Shown: positions 27,083 to 35,840 of the stretch, in pieces
Numbering within the stretch: the stretch's first letter is position 1
How the letters are laid out: each line of letters begins with the position of its first letter
From: DASRDS01 sp035570055
Lineage (GTDB): Bacteria > Gemmatimonadota > Gemmatimonadetes > Gemmatimonadales > Gemmatimonadaceae
Assembly (NCBI GenBank): GCA_035570055.1
Contig: DATMLM010000070.1
Span: 56,516-120,515, forward strand
Reading direction: 5' to 3'
Length of the DNA stretch: 64,000 nt
The notes under the pieces: model-generated
The model's input: the letters and a program-made list of their open reading frames with translations, nothing else
Database searches by the model: none
Told to the model about the DNA's origin: nothing
Made by a program: the position numbers and the translations under genes

Positions 27083-27367
27083 GAGCACGAGTGCACTGAG
27101 ACACGCGAACACGGCGTCCCGCTGCCGCGCGAACGCGAACGCGAGCAGGGCAACCCGAACGACCGGCGTGGCGATCATCACGAGCACGCCGAGTGCGATG
27201 ATGCGTTCGCTCGGCCCGAGTGGGTGGACCGGTGATGGCGCGGCGAAGGACGCCGGTTCCGATCCGTGGACGACGAGATACGCGACGCCTCCCGCACCGG
27301 CGATGAGGGCAGCGAGGATGACCCCGGTGCGCAGCGCGGTACTCACCATCCGCTCGATTGACGTCAT
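27056..27367 (-). CDS. DUF1634 small membrane protein
   Basis: This 103-residue protein has three hydrophobic segments (about 11-27, 54-72 and 85-102) and the start MTSIERMVSTALRTGVILA, typical of DUF1634. Such proteins are commonly encoded beside TauE/SafE transporters and may be accessory subunits. Its ATG overlaps the TauE stop (ATGA), so the two are coupled. A longer frame upstream is an arginine-rich artefact within tauE. Confidence 0.75.
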   Translation of the reverse strand: MTSIERMVSTALRTGVILAALIAGAGGVAYLVVHGSEPASFAAPSPVHPLGPSERIIALGVLVMIATPVVRVALLAFAFARQRDAVFACLSALVLSVLLATLL

Positions 27368-28167
27368 CGGATGCCCTTCGCGATCATCTCGACGGCGAGC
27401 ACGACGATGACGGTCGAGAAGATCCAGCGCAGGCGCACGACGTGTACGCGGGGCAAGAGGCGGGCGCCCCAGAGCGCGCCGGCCAGCACGCCGAGCATGA
27501 CGGGCCACACGAGGAGCGGGTCGACGTAGCCGTGACGGAGATAGATCCCGGCGCTCGCGGCGGCCGTGACGCCGATCATGAAGTTGCTCGTCGTGGTCGA
27601 GACCTTGAACGGCAGGCGCATGATGCGATCCATCGCCAGGACCTTGAGGGCGCCGGAGCCGATGCCGAGCAGTCCGGAGAGGGCGCCCGCGACGGCCATG
27701 ACAGCGAAGCCGAGGGGAACGCGTTGGACGCTGTAGCCGGCTCCGCCCAGTCGGAGTCGGACCGCGATCGGATCATCGGCGGTTCCGGGTACGGGCTCGG
27801 GGCTTGGCGCGAGGGTTTTGGCGGCCGAGTACAGCAGCGCGATGCCGAATATGACGGCGATGACGCTCGTGGAGAGGCGAGAGGCAACGAGTGCACCGGC
27901 GACCGCTCCGAGGGTCGTGGCGACTTCGAGCAGGATGCCGATGCGGATATTCGTCAGCCCATCGCGGACGTAGCTCGAGGCGGCGCCGGAGGACGTGGCG
28001 ATGACCGAGATGAGCGAGGCGCCGGCCGCGAGATGCACGTTGACGCCGAAGGCCAGGGTCAGCAGCGGCACGAGCAGCACGCCACCACCGAGGCCGGTGA
28101 GCGCGCCGATCAGTCCCGCGAGCATCGATGCCGCGGCCAGCTCGGCGGAGAAGAGCGTCAGCGTCAT
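27364..28167 (-). CDS. TauE/SafE-family anion exporter
   Basis: This 267-residue polytopic protein has the family repeats GLIGALTGLGGGVLLVPLL and GALSGLLGIGSGALKVLAM, plus VSTTTSNFMIGVTAAASAG. Members move sulfite, sulfoacetate or related organosulfur anions across the inner membrane. The ATG at 28167 is chosen because the N-terminus then begins at the first membrane segment; a longer frame adds about 90 basic residues. It diverges from the HTH-TOBE gene with an 79-base gap, which may be its regulator. Confidence 0.88.
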   Translation of the reverse strand: MTLTLFSAELAAASMLAGLIGALTGLGGGVLLVPLLTLAFGVNVHLAAGASLISVIATSSGAASSYVRDGLTNIRIGILLEVATTLGAVAGALVASRLSTSVIAVIFGIALLYSAAKTLAPSPEPVPGTADDPIAVRLRLGGAGYSVQRVPLGFAVMAVAGALSGLLGIGSGALKVLAMDRIMRLPFKVSTTTSNFMIGVTAAASAGIYLRHGYVDPLLVWPVMLGVLAGALWGARLLPRVHVVRLRWIFSTVIVVLAVEMIAKGIR

Positions 28168-28246
28168 TTCTTCGCATACTATCCGTGGCCCGGAGGCGGC
28201 GGCAGCCGAGTGCTTGGCATGGAGACATAACCCTTTATTGTGCGGC

Positions 28247-28633
28247 ATGGCTGACGATCTCTTAACCGCGCGCCAGGTGGCGGATCTCCTGCACATGCAC
28301 ATCAAGCGCGTGCAACTCTTGGCGCGGCAGGGCAAGCTGCCGACGGTGCGACATGGTCGTCGGTGGCTCTTTCCACGCGCCTCGATCCTCGCCGCCCCCG
28401 CCGAGGCCTCGGGTGGTATCGACCTCTCCGCTCGCAATCAACTGCGAGGACGTGTGCGGTCGCTCCGATCCGACGGGCTCATGATGGAAGTGGCGATCAC
28501 GCTCGCGCCGCAGGAGGTCGTCGCGCTCATCACGAAGGCGTCAGCCGAGAGACTGGGCCTATCAGAGGGTGTCGAGGCGCTCGCGGTCATCAAGGCCACC
28601 GAGATCATGGTCGCGAGAAAAGCGCGACGATAA
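28247..28633 (+). CDS. HTH (excisionase/MerR-like) protein with TOBE domain
   Basis: This 128-residue protein has an N-terminal helix-turn-helix of the excisionase/MerR type (LLTARQVADLLHMHIKRVQL, then GRRWLFPRASI). A C-terminal TOBE/MopI domain follows (NQLRGRVRSLRSDGLMMEV to EGVEALAVIKATEIMV). TOBE domains of this kind bind molybdate or tungstate, so it may be a ModE-like oxyanion-responsive regulator. No Shine-Dalgarno sequence precedes the ATG. It lies between tauE (divergent) and a porin gene starting 37 bases downstream, both plausible targets. Confidence 0.8.
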   Translation: MADDLLTARQVADLLHMHIKRVQLLARQGKLPTVRHGRRWLFPRASILAAPAEASGGIDLSARNQLRGRVRSLRSDGLMMEVAITLAPQEVVALITKASAERLGLSEGVEALAVIKATEIMVARKARR

Positions 28634-28670
28634 TACCTTACGTTCCCAACAAGGCACCTTGGAGGGAACG

Positions 28671-30188
28671 TTGAGGAAGATCTTTGTTGTAGCGGTAGCG
28701 GTCGGCGTCGTGTGCAGTGTTCGCGCGCAGGCGCAGGCCTCGGCAGCCTGCCAGACTGCTCAGGAGTTCTTCGCCAGCGATTGTCCACTGACCTGGCACG
28801 GCATCACGCTGTACGGCGCGTATGACGTCGGCGTGGGCTGGGTCAGCCACGGTATGCCGGAAAACGCCTATAACTATGAAGGCGAATCGCTGGTGAACCG
28901 GAACGGCAATCACCCCCAATGGCTCATTGCACCCAACAACCTGCAGCAGACGGGTCTGGGCATCAGGGGCAGAGAAGAAGTTCTGCACGACTGGTTCGTC
29001 GTCTTCAACGCATCGACCGGCATCAATCCGCAGTCCGGCGTGCTGGCTAGCGCGCCCGCCACGATGGCCGCCAACGCCGGCCTTCCAAGGGGCAGTTACT
29101 CAGCCACCATCGATGGCGCGCGCGCGGGCCAAACCTTCAACGACGAGTTCTACGGCGGGATATCCTCGACGCATTTCGGCACGCTGACCTTCGGTCGTCA
29201 GCGCTCGCTCGGCACCGATGCGATGCTCGTATACGATCCGGCCGGCGGCGCCTATGCCTTTTCGTACATCGGATATAACGGACTCATGGCAGGCGGTGGC
29301 GACACTCAGGATACCCGCTGGGATGACGCCCTCAAATATCGGCTCACCTATGGCCCGGCGCATGCCGCCGCGATGTTCAAGTTTGCCGACGGCTCCGGCG
29401 GCTGCTTCGACTCGACCGCGACCTGGACGGCGGCCACCTGCACGCCGGAACAGCCACGCAACACGGCGTATGGATTCGATATCGGCGGCGGATATGGCGG
29501 GTTCTCCGCTGACGTCGTCTGGCAGCATTACAACCATGCGATCAGCGTGGTCAATCCGTTGCTGGGCCCGGGGGCCGCGAAGGCGACCTATCAGTCGACC
29601 ACCAACAGCATCAATACCAATCCCGTCACCGGCGGCGCCAATCTGATTGACCCGGCCAACACCGTGTATGGCATCGTGACCGACAACACCGCCGTCATGG
29701 TCGCCGCCAAATATGCCTTGGCCCAATTCAAGGTCTTCGGCGGCTACGAGTATATCTGGTACACCAACCCGTCGAACCCATTGGGCGTTGGCGCCTCGGC
29801 CCAGGGTGGTTTTCTGATGAGCGGGGTCGAAGACAACAATCTCGATTCGCCAAAGATCGAGAACGTCTGGTGGACGGGCGCGAAGTACACGTACGACACC
29901 AAGACCGACTTCACTCTGTCGTACTACAATCAGCTGCAGAACGACTTTCGTCGGAATCCGTCGGTCTGCTCAGTCGCCAATGGTTTCCGCAGCTCCTGTG
30001 CGGGCACCTTCAACGAGCTGTCATTGTACGCGGATCATCGCTTGACGAAGCGGATCGACGCGTATGCCGGAATCGAGTGGTCCGAGGTGAGCGGTGGTCT
30101 GGCCATCGCCATTCCCCACGGCCCCGGCGTGCCCTATTACCACAACGACAATACGGCTCCCGTAATCGGCGCTCGTTTCGCCTTCTGA
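28671..30188 (+). CDS. Gram-negative porin of proteobacterial type
   Basis: This 505-residue protein starts at TTG 28671 with GGAGGG four bases upstream and has a clear signal peptide (MRKIFVVAVAVGVVCSVRA). The mature part begins with GITLYGAYDVGVGW and later has APNNLQQTGLGIRGREE, DEFYGGISSTHFGTLTFGRQ and the terminal aromatic VIGARFAF. All are classic for trimeric 16-strand porins of beta- and alphaproteobacteria. It should form a diffusion pore in the outer membrane. Codon use looks less G/C-biased than the neighbours and the family is uncommon in the suspected host phylum, so transfer is possible. An inverted repeat spans its stop codon. Confidence 0.85.
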   Translation: MRKIFVVAVAVGVVCSVRAQAQASAACQTAQEFFASDCPLTWHGITLYGAYDVGVGWVSHGMPENAYNYEGESLVNRNGNHPQWLIAPNNLQQTGLGIRGREEVLHDWFVVFNASTGINPQSGVLASAPATMAANAGLPRGSYSATIDGARAGQTFNDEFYGGISSTHFGTLTFGRQRSLGTDAMLVYDPAGGAYAFSYIGYNGLMAGGGDTQDTRWDDALKYRLTYGPAHAAAMFKFADGSGGCFDSTATWTAATCTPEQPRNTAYGFDIGGGYGGFSADVVWQHYNHAISVVNPLLGPGAAKATYQSTTNSINTNPVTGGANLIDPANTVYGIVTDNTAVMVAAKYALAQFKVFGGYEYIWYTNPSNPLGVGASAQGGFLMSGVEDNNLDSPKIENVWWTGAKYTYDTKTDFTLSYYNQLQNDFRRNPSVCSVANGFRSSCAGTFNELSLYADHRLTKRIDAYAGIEWSEVSGGLAIAIPHGPGVPYYHNDNTAPVIGARFAF

Positions 30189-30200
30189 GCGCCGATTACG
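30161..30200. terminator. 14-bp inverted repeat spanning the porin stop codon
   Basis: CGTAATCGGCGCTC and GAGCGCCGATTACG form a perfect stem around a 12-base loop. The left arm encodes the last porin residues and the right arm contains part of the stop codon region. It lies between convergent genes. No T run is present, so it is a terminator-like or mRNA 3'-protecting hairpin. Confidence 0.5.
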
Positions 30201-30215
30201 AGAGGAAGAATCAGG

Positions 30216-31685
30216 TCACGGGATGTAGTAGCGGAACGACGTAAAGAGCATGGGGTCGATCGCCTGCGGCTGAATGCCGTTGGCGCCGGCCCACGTGTTC
30301 TTGCTCACGTAGTGATACTCGAGGCCCCAGGCAAAGCGGCCGTACGGACCGCGATAGAAGCTGTACCAGAAGCCAGCCGTCGCTTCCCACAGGTCGCGCG
30401 TATCGGCGTTGCACAGTGCGCCAGGCGCACCGGGGACGGTCGTGCTCGTCGGCGGATATTCTTTGTCGCAGCCCGAGTTGACATTGGTCGGCGCGCCATA
30501 CCCGACGGCTTTGCCAGCGCCCGTGTACGTGACCATGCGGTACTCGTACTCGGACCCGCCGTAGAGGAAAATGTCGAGCTTCTTCACCGGGTGCGCCTCG
30601 ATCGAGACGAGGCCTTGCGCGTTCCGGATCGGAACGATCGTGCCATCCGCGCGCACAGTGGCGTCGGACAGCGAACCCGTGCCATAGCGGCCAATGCCGT
30701 TGCCCCAGAGGCCCGAGACGCCGATATCGAGGACGTCACGGTTCTCGAACATGAGGGGCAACCAGATGCCGGCGCCGACGCCGCCCGCCACGCGAACGAC
30801 GTTGCCACGCGGCGTGATGGTGTTCGTCGTGTCGACGATACGATCGCGGAAGACCCGACCGATGCCCTTGATCTCGAAGTGCACCGGGCCTGGGTCGAAC
30901 GCGAGCTTCGCAACGACATCAGGCGCGACGTCGGCCGAGTAGGTGGCGCCGAGCGAGTTGAGCAACTGACCGCCGGCGTTGCCGATGAACACGTTGCCGG
31001 GAATGCCGTGGCCGCCGACCGTCATCTGGTCCTCTTCCGCGCCGATCGCGAATGAGGCCTTGTGATTGAAGTCCTGAACGAACCGGACGCCCCACTGGCG
31101 AGCCCAGCTGAAGCCCACGTTATACTGGGCATCGATCGTGAGGGGAACCGCTTCGCCGCGCGGCGCGGCACCGGTCTTGTCCTGCGTCATGAGGGACCAC
31201 ATCTGACCGGCATAGAACGAGCTGTGGTCGATCGTCGCACCACCCCAGAACTGACGAATGCGTAGAGTGTAGCTGTTGCTCTCGTTGGAGTTGGAGGAGA
31301 TGCCAGCCGATAGGAAGTCCGACTCCCAGTACCCTTGCAGCTTGACGTTGTCGCTTGGCTTTCCTTCGGCGGCGAGGCCGATACGGGACTGACGGGCCGA
31401 TCCGCGGAACTCACTCAACTCAGCGTTGGTCGAGTGCGTGAACGGGATCGCGTTGAAGTTTGAACCGATATCAGCCGTTTCGTTCCGTTCGCGCCAAACG
31501 GCTTCACCCGCGAAATACCCGATCGGGGTGAGCGTCAGGCCCTTATAACGGATCTTGAACGTGGTATCGGTCATGTCCTGCGCCCGAGCGGAGATAGGCG
31601 CGGCGAGGGTCACTGCCAACAGCCAGGCCACCGAGGACGGGCGCACGCGACGGCGGACTCGCGCGCGTGCGTTCGATCGATGCAT
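30216..31685 (-). CDS. Outer-membrane beta-barrel protein, DcaP-like porin
   Basis: This 489-residue protein has a signal peptide ending at SARAQ (about residue 36). Alternating amphipathic strands follow, with FRGSARQSRIGLAAEG and VKLQGYWESDFL, the pattern seen in DcaP-like outer-membrane channels. It ends with aromatic residues (SFRYYIP), as barrel proteins do. A DcaP-type channel would admit small anionic solutes such as dicarboxylates. The start ATG has AGGAG upstream. It diverges from pstS2 across about 270 bases, so it may share phosphate control, which I could not show. Confidence 0.72.
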   Translation of the reverse strand: MHRSNARARVRRRVRPSSVAWLLAVTLAAPISARAQDMTDTTFKIRYKGLTLTPIGYFAGEAVWRERNETADIGSNFNAIPFTHSTNAELSEFRGSARQSRIGLAAEGKPSDNVKLQGYWESDFLSAGISSNSNESNSYTLRIRQFWGGATIDHSSFYAGQMWSLMTQDKTGAAPRGEAVPLTIDAQYNVGFSWARQWGVRFVQDFNHKASFAIGAEEDQMTVGGHGIPGNVFIGNAGGQLLNSLGATYSADVAPDVVAKLAFDPGPVHFEIKGIGRVFRDRIVDTTNTITPRGNVVRVAGGVGAGIWLPLMFENRDVLDIGVSGLWGNGIGRYGTGSLSDATVRADGTIVPIRNAQGLVSIEAHPVKKLDIFLYGGSEYEYRMVTYTGAGKAVGYGAPTNVNSGCDKEYPPTSTTVPGAPGALCNADTRDLWEATAGFWYSFYRGPYGRFAWGLEYHYVSKNTWAGANGIQPQAIDPMLFTSFRYYIP

Positions 31686-31880
31686 TGGGCACTCCTCTTC
31701 TGATCAGTGGATGCAACACGAGAAACCGGCCCCCAACCAACAGGTCTACGGAAGCCGGCACAATAGCGAACGCGGGCATTTTACAATCGATGATCGTTAC
31801 GTTACGAGGGCGCGTCGGAATACGTGCCCCTGCCGTCACGCGCGCGCCTGACAACAGGTTCCGGTCCCACGTGACCCGGT

Positions 31881-31900
31881 CGTTACAGGGCGTTACAAGG
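31881..31900 (+). promoter_or_regulatory. Direct repeat CGTTACARGG, candidate Pho-box-like site upstream of pstS2
   Basis: CGTTACAGGG is followed immediately by CGTTACAAGG, a direct repeat with a 10-base period, about 60 bases before the pstS2 start. PhoB/PhoP-family regulators bind tandem direct repeats of about one helical turn, often containing TTACA or TGTCA. Position and form fit a PhoB operator. The divergent region 31686-31959 also holds GTTACGTTACG near 31795 and should contain the promoters of both flanking genes. Confidence 0.45.
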
Positions 31901-31959
31901 CGGTTTGTCGTACCCCTCTGGAGCGCGGCCTAACTTCCGGCACACGCTAGAGGAGCGAC

Positions 31960-33054
31960 ATGTACATGCGTTGCAATTGGGTTCTCGGCGCCTTGGCACT
32001 AGTGGCGTGCGCCGGGGGCGATAAATCGGCATCCGCCACCAAGGATTCGACCTCCGCCGCAAACGGGGCGGTCGCATCGAGCGGCGCCGATCTGACCGGC
32101 GCCGGCGCGACCTTCCCGTTTCCGCTGTACTCGAAATGGTTCGCCGACTATGCGGCCAAGTCTGGCGTGAAGATCAACTACCAGTCGATCGGGTCCGGCG
32201 GCGGCATCCGGCAACTCACCGAAGGCACCGTCGATTTCGGCGCCTCGGACGCGCCGATGAGCGACGACGAGATGTCAAAGCTCAAGACCCCGGTCTTCCA
32301 TTTTCCGACCGTGCTCGGCGCCGTCGTCCTGACGTACAACGTCCCCGAGGTCACGCAGCCGCTCCAGCTCACGGGCGAGGCAATAGCGCAGATCTTCTCG
32401 GGCAAAATCACCAAGTGGAACGACAAGGCGATTGCCGCGCTCAACAGCGGCGTCAAACTGCCCGGCACCGATATTCTCGTCGTGCATCGCTCGGACGGGA
32501 GTGGCACGACGTACATCTTCACCGACTACCTCTCCTCCGTGAACGCAGATTGGGCCAAAGCGCCCGGCAAGGGGAAAGAGGTCCAGTGGCCCGTCGGCAT
32601 TGGCGGCAAGGGCAACGAGGGCGTCGCGGGTCAGATCAAGCAGACACCGGGCGCGATCGGGTATATCGAGCTCGTATACGCCAAGCAAAACAATTTGCCC
32701 GCCGCGGCGATCAAGAATGCCAGCGGTCAGTTCGTCGCTCCGTCGGTGGAATCGGTGACGGCGGCGGCCGACGCCGCCGCGGCCAAGTTTCCGCCGAGCA
32801 CGGATTACCGCGTGTCGATCGTCAATGGCCCCGGCGCGGCAGCGTATCCCATCTCATCATTCACGTATCTGCTGATCGACAAGACCCTCGTGGATCCGAC
32901 CAAGGGCAAGAAATTGGTGGATTTCCTCCGCTGGGCACTGACTGATGGTGAGAAGGAGGCGGCGCCACTCGATTACGCGCCGCTGCCGCAATCACTCGAC
33001 ACCCGCCTCATCGCCCGCCTCGACTCGATCAAGGTCGGTGCGAGTGGCACGTGA
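31960..33054 (+). CDS. pstS: Phosphate-binding lipoprotein PstS, second copy
   Basis: This 364-residue protein begins MYMRCNWVLGALALVACAGG; the lipobox LVAC puts the lipidated Cys at residue 17. A Ser/Thr/Ala linker follows, then the PstS fold with DLTGAGATFPFPLYSKWF, SIGSGGGIRQL and HRSDGSGTTYIF. It delivers phosphate to PstC/PstA while tethered to a membrane. A strong GAGGAG site precedes the ATG. It is the first gene of the pst operon, and its stop overlaps the pstC start (GTGA). It closely resembles the unlipidated copy at 15880. Confidence 0.95.
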   Translation: MYMRCNWVLGALALVACAGGDKSASATKDSTSAANGAVASSGADLTGAGATFPFPLYSKWFADYAAKSGVKINYQSIGSGGGIRQLTEGTVDFGASDAPMSDDEMSKLKTPVFHFPTVLGAVVLTYNVPEVTQPLQLTGEAIAQIFSGKITKWNDKAIAALNSGVKLPGTDILVVHRSDGSGTTYIFTDYLSSVNADWAKAPGKGKEVQWPVGIGGKGNEGVAGQIKQTPGAIGYIELVYAKQNNLPAAAIKNASGQFVAPSVESVTAAADAAAAKFPPSTDYRVSIVNGPGAAAYPISSFTYLLIDKTLVDPTKGKKLVDFLRWALTDGEKEAAPLDYAPLPQSLDTRLIARLDSIKVGASGT

Positions 33055-34070
33055 GTGACGTGGTAGCAACGCCGCCGGCCGTGCCGATAACGACCGGCGG
33101 CGCGCAAGCGACACCATCGGGCGGCGACGGGTTCGAAGGGGGCATCGAAGGATCGGCGCTGGGCGACCGGATCTATGCCGGCGTCATCTGGCTGTTCGCG
33201 GTCTGCGTTCCCGTCCTCCTCGTGCTCATTGCGGTCTCGATCTTCATCGCCGGCTGGCCGGCCCTGCATCGGTTTGGGCTGTCCTTCCTCACGTCCAGCT
33301 CGTGGGACCCGGTCAACGGCAAGTTCGGCGCGGCGCCAGCGATCTACGGCACGCTGGTCTCCTCCGCCATCGCTCTCGTGATCGCGACCCCGCTCGCCAT
33401 CGGTGTGTCGGTGTTTCTCTCGGAGTTCGCGCCACCGTGGCTTCGACAGCCCGTCGCGTTCTTCGTCGATCTCCTGGCCGCGATTCCGAGCGTGGTCTAC
33501 GGCGTGTGGGGGATCTTCGTCCTCATCCCGCTGCTCAGGACGGCGCTGATCCCCTTCCTGCGCGATACGCTCCACCTGAGTGTCATCCCGCTCTTCAGCG
33601 GGCCTAATTACGGCTACAGCATGCTCGCGGCCGGAATGATCCTGGCGATCATGGTGCTGCCGTACATTGCGTCGGTCTCGCGCGAAGTCCTGATGGCGGT
33701 GCCGCGGTCGCAACGCGAGGCGGCGCTGGCGCTCGGCGCCACGAAATGGGAGATGATCCGAGGGGCGCTCCTGCCCTACGCGAAGTCGGGCATCATCGGC
33801 GGCGTCATCTTGGGTCTGGGCCGCGCCCTCGGGGAGACCATGGCCGTCACAATGGTCATCGGCAACCGCGCGGAGATCTCGGCGTCGTTGTTCGCGCCCG
33901 CGTATACGATGGCGTCCCTGATCGCCAACGAATTCAGCGAGGCGTCGGGCGACCTGCACCTGTCCGCGCTGATGGCCGTCGGGTTCGTGCTGTTCGTGAT
34001 CACGATCATCGTCAACGCGATCGCGCGCTGGCTCGTGTGGGAAGTCTCTCGGACCGGGAGCAAGGGATGA
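33051..34070 (+). CDS. pstC: Phosphate ABC transporter permease PstC
   Basis: This 339-residue inner-membrane permease has a first membrane segment at about 40-65 and the ABC-permease core. The EAA loop region EVLMAVPRSQREAALALGAT contacts the ATPase, and ALGETMAVTMVIGN is typical of PstC. It pairs with PstA to form the phosphate channel. The GTG start overlaps the pstS2 stop and its end overlaps pstA (ATGA). Confidence 0.95.
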   Translation: MSDVVATPPAVPITTGGAQATPSGGDGFEGGIEGSALGDRIYAGVIWLFAVCVPVLLVLIAVSIFIAGWPALHRFGLSFLTSSSWDPVNGKFGAAPAIYGTLVSSAIALVIATPLAIGVSVFLSEFAPPWLRQPVAFFVDLLAAIPSVVYGVWGIFVLIPLLRTALIPFLRDTLHLSVIPLFSGPNYGYSMLAAGMILAIMVLPYIASVSREVLMAVPRSQREAALALGATKWEMIRGALLPYAKSGIIGGVILGLGRALGETMAVTMVIGNRAEISASLFAPAYTMASLIANEFSEASGDLHLSALMAVGFVLFVITIIVNAIARWLVWEVSRTGSKG

Positions 34071-34975
34071 CGCAACCCGAGCTTCGGCCGAGCTCGGCCC
34101 AGAAGCAGTTCACGGCCAAGGCGGTGCAGTCGCTGCGCCGGCGCAAAGCCGTGAACGGCGTGATGGTGGGTCTCATCATCGGCGCCGCGGTCCTCGCGAC
34201 GATCCCGCTGATCGTGATCACGGCTTACCTGATCAAGTACGGCGCGGGCTCCATCCAGTGGCATTTCTTCACCAACATGCCGAAGCCCGAGGGCGAGGCG
34301 GGCGGCGGGATGGCGAACGCGATCGTCGGGACGGTCATCCTGATCGCGCTAGCGAGCCTCCTCGGACTGCCGATCGGCATCGGCGCCGGGCTGTACCTGG
34401 CCGAGCATCGGGGCACGAAGCTCGCGAACACCGTGCGGTTTCTCTCCGATGTGCTGAACGGACTGCCGTCGATCGTCATGGGCATCTTCGCGTGGCAGTT
34501 TCTCGTGCGACCGGTCCACCATTTCTCGGCGTGGGCCGGCGGCGTGGCGCTCGGCGCGATGATGATTCCGATGGTCGCGCGAACCACGGAGGAAATGGTG
34601 AGCATTGTCCCGGTCTCGCTCCGCGAGGCCGCGCTGGCGCTCGGGTACGCCCGCTGGCGGACGTCGCTCACGATCGTGCTCCGCACGGCGAGCGCCGGCA
34701 TCGTCACCGGGGCGCTGGTCGCGATCGCCCGCATTGCCGGCGAAACCGCTCCGCTGTTGTTCACGGCGCTCGGCAACTCGTTCTTCTCGACGTCGCTCAA
34801 TCAGCCGATCGCCGCTCTTCCCTTGCAGATCTTCTATTATGGCACAAGCCCCTACGACGACCAGCACGCCCAAGCCTGGGCCGGTGGCCTCGTCCTCATC
34901 GTCCTCATCTTCGTCATCAGCCTCATCGCCCGCTACGCCACCCGCGGGCAGTTCACGGGGACCGGTGGTGACTAG
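34067..34975 (+). CDS. pstA: Phosphate ABC transporter permease PstA
   Basis: This 302-residue permease has an N-terminal membrane segment (about 32-55) and the motifs GGMANAIVGTVILIALASLL, LNGLPSIVMGIFAW and the ATPase-contact loop VSLREAALALGYARW. IARIAGETAPLLFTALGN is the PstA counterpart of the PstC motif. The ATG at 34067 overlaps the pstC stop. The stop codon overlaps the pstB1 start region. Confidence 0.95.
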   Translation: MTQPELRPSSAQKQFTAKAVQSLRRRKAVNGVMVGLIIGAAVLATIPLIVITAYLIKYGAGSIQWHFFTNMPKPEGEAGGGMANAIVGTVILIALASLLGLPIGIGAGLYLAEHRGTKLANTVRFLSDVLNGLPSIVMGIFAWQFLVRPVHHFSAWAGGVALGAMMIPMVARTTEEMVSIVPVSLREAALALGYARWRTSLTIVLRTASAGIVTGALVAIARIAGETAPLLFTALGNSFFSTSLNQPIAALPLQIFYYGTSPYDDQHAQAWAGGLVLIVLIFVISLIARYATRGQFTGTGGD

Positions 34976-35840
34976 CCCCGCGAATCGGGAAGCGGCGACC
35001 AAGGCGCAAGCCTCGGTGACCGCCGCCGCCACCGCGCCCCGGCCGTCGTCGGCGGCCGCCGAGGCAGCGGCCAAGGCGGGGCGGACCGCGTTGGCGGTGG
35101 AGGGGCTGTCCGCGTTTTTCGGATCGTCCGAGGCCGTGCGCGGCGTGTCTATGAACGTCCAGGAAAAAATGGTGACGGCCATCATCGGCGCGTCGGGCTC
35201 CGGCAAGTCGACATTGCTCCGGTGCCTCAATCGCATGCACGAGACGGTGCCGACCGGTCGGGTCAAGGGAGCGGTGGCGCTCGACGGCCAGGATATCTAT
35301 GGCCGGGGCGTCAATCCCATCGAAGTCCGGAAGAAGATCGGCATGGTGTTCCAGCGGCCGACTCCCTTCCCCACCATGTCCATCAAGGACAATGTCTCGG
35401 CCGGGCTGCGCGTCAAAAAGATGAAGCACAGCCACCACAAGACCGACGAGATCGTCGAGAAAGCCCTCAAGCGCGCGGCGCTGTGGGATGAGGTCAAAGA
35501 TCGCCTCAAGGACCCCGCGACGGGCCTCTCGGGTGGGCAGCAACAACGCCTCTGCATCGCCCGCGCGCTCGCCACGGAGCCCGACGTCTTGCTCCTCGAC
35601 GAGCCGACCGCATCGCTCGACCCGATCAGCACGCAAAAAGTCGAGGAGCTGGTCTATGAGCTGCGCGGCGACATGACGGTTGTCATCGTCACGCACAACA
35701 TGCAGCAGGCGGCCAGGGTGTCCGATAAGACGGCGTTCATGCTGTCCGGCGAGCTGGTCGAGTATGCGGCGACGGGGAAATTGTTCACGAATCCGAGCGA
35801 TCACCGTACCGAGGCGTATATCACCGGGCGATTCGGATGA
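34968..35840 (+). CDS. pstB: Phosphate ABC transporter ATPase PstB, first copy
   Basis: This 290-residue ATPase has an Ala/Thr-rich N-terminal extension of about 45 residues, then Walker A GASGSGKST, the ABC signature LSGGQQQR and Walker B VLLLDEPTASLD, with THNMQQAARVSD as the H-loop. MVFQRPTPFPTMSIKDNV is the PstB Q-loop. It powers phosphate import. The start is GTG at 34968 (34965 is also possible), overlapping the end of pstA. A second PstB follows directly. The two differ in the extension and in details around the Q-loop. Confidence 0.93.
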   Translation: MTSPANREAATKAQASVTAAATAPRPSSAAAEAAAKAGRTALAVEGLSAFFGSSEAVRGVSMNVQEKMVTAIIGASGSGKSTLLRCLNRMHETVPTGRVKGAVALDGQDIYGRGVNPIEVRKKIGMVFQRPTPFPTMSIKDNVSAGLRVKKMKHSHHKTDEIVEKALKRAALWDEVKDRLKDPATGLSGGQQQRLCIARALATEPDVLLLDEPTASLDPISTQKVEELVYELRGDMTVVIVTHNMQQAARVSDKTAFMLSGELVEYAATGKLFTNPSDHRTEAYITGRFG

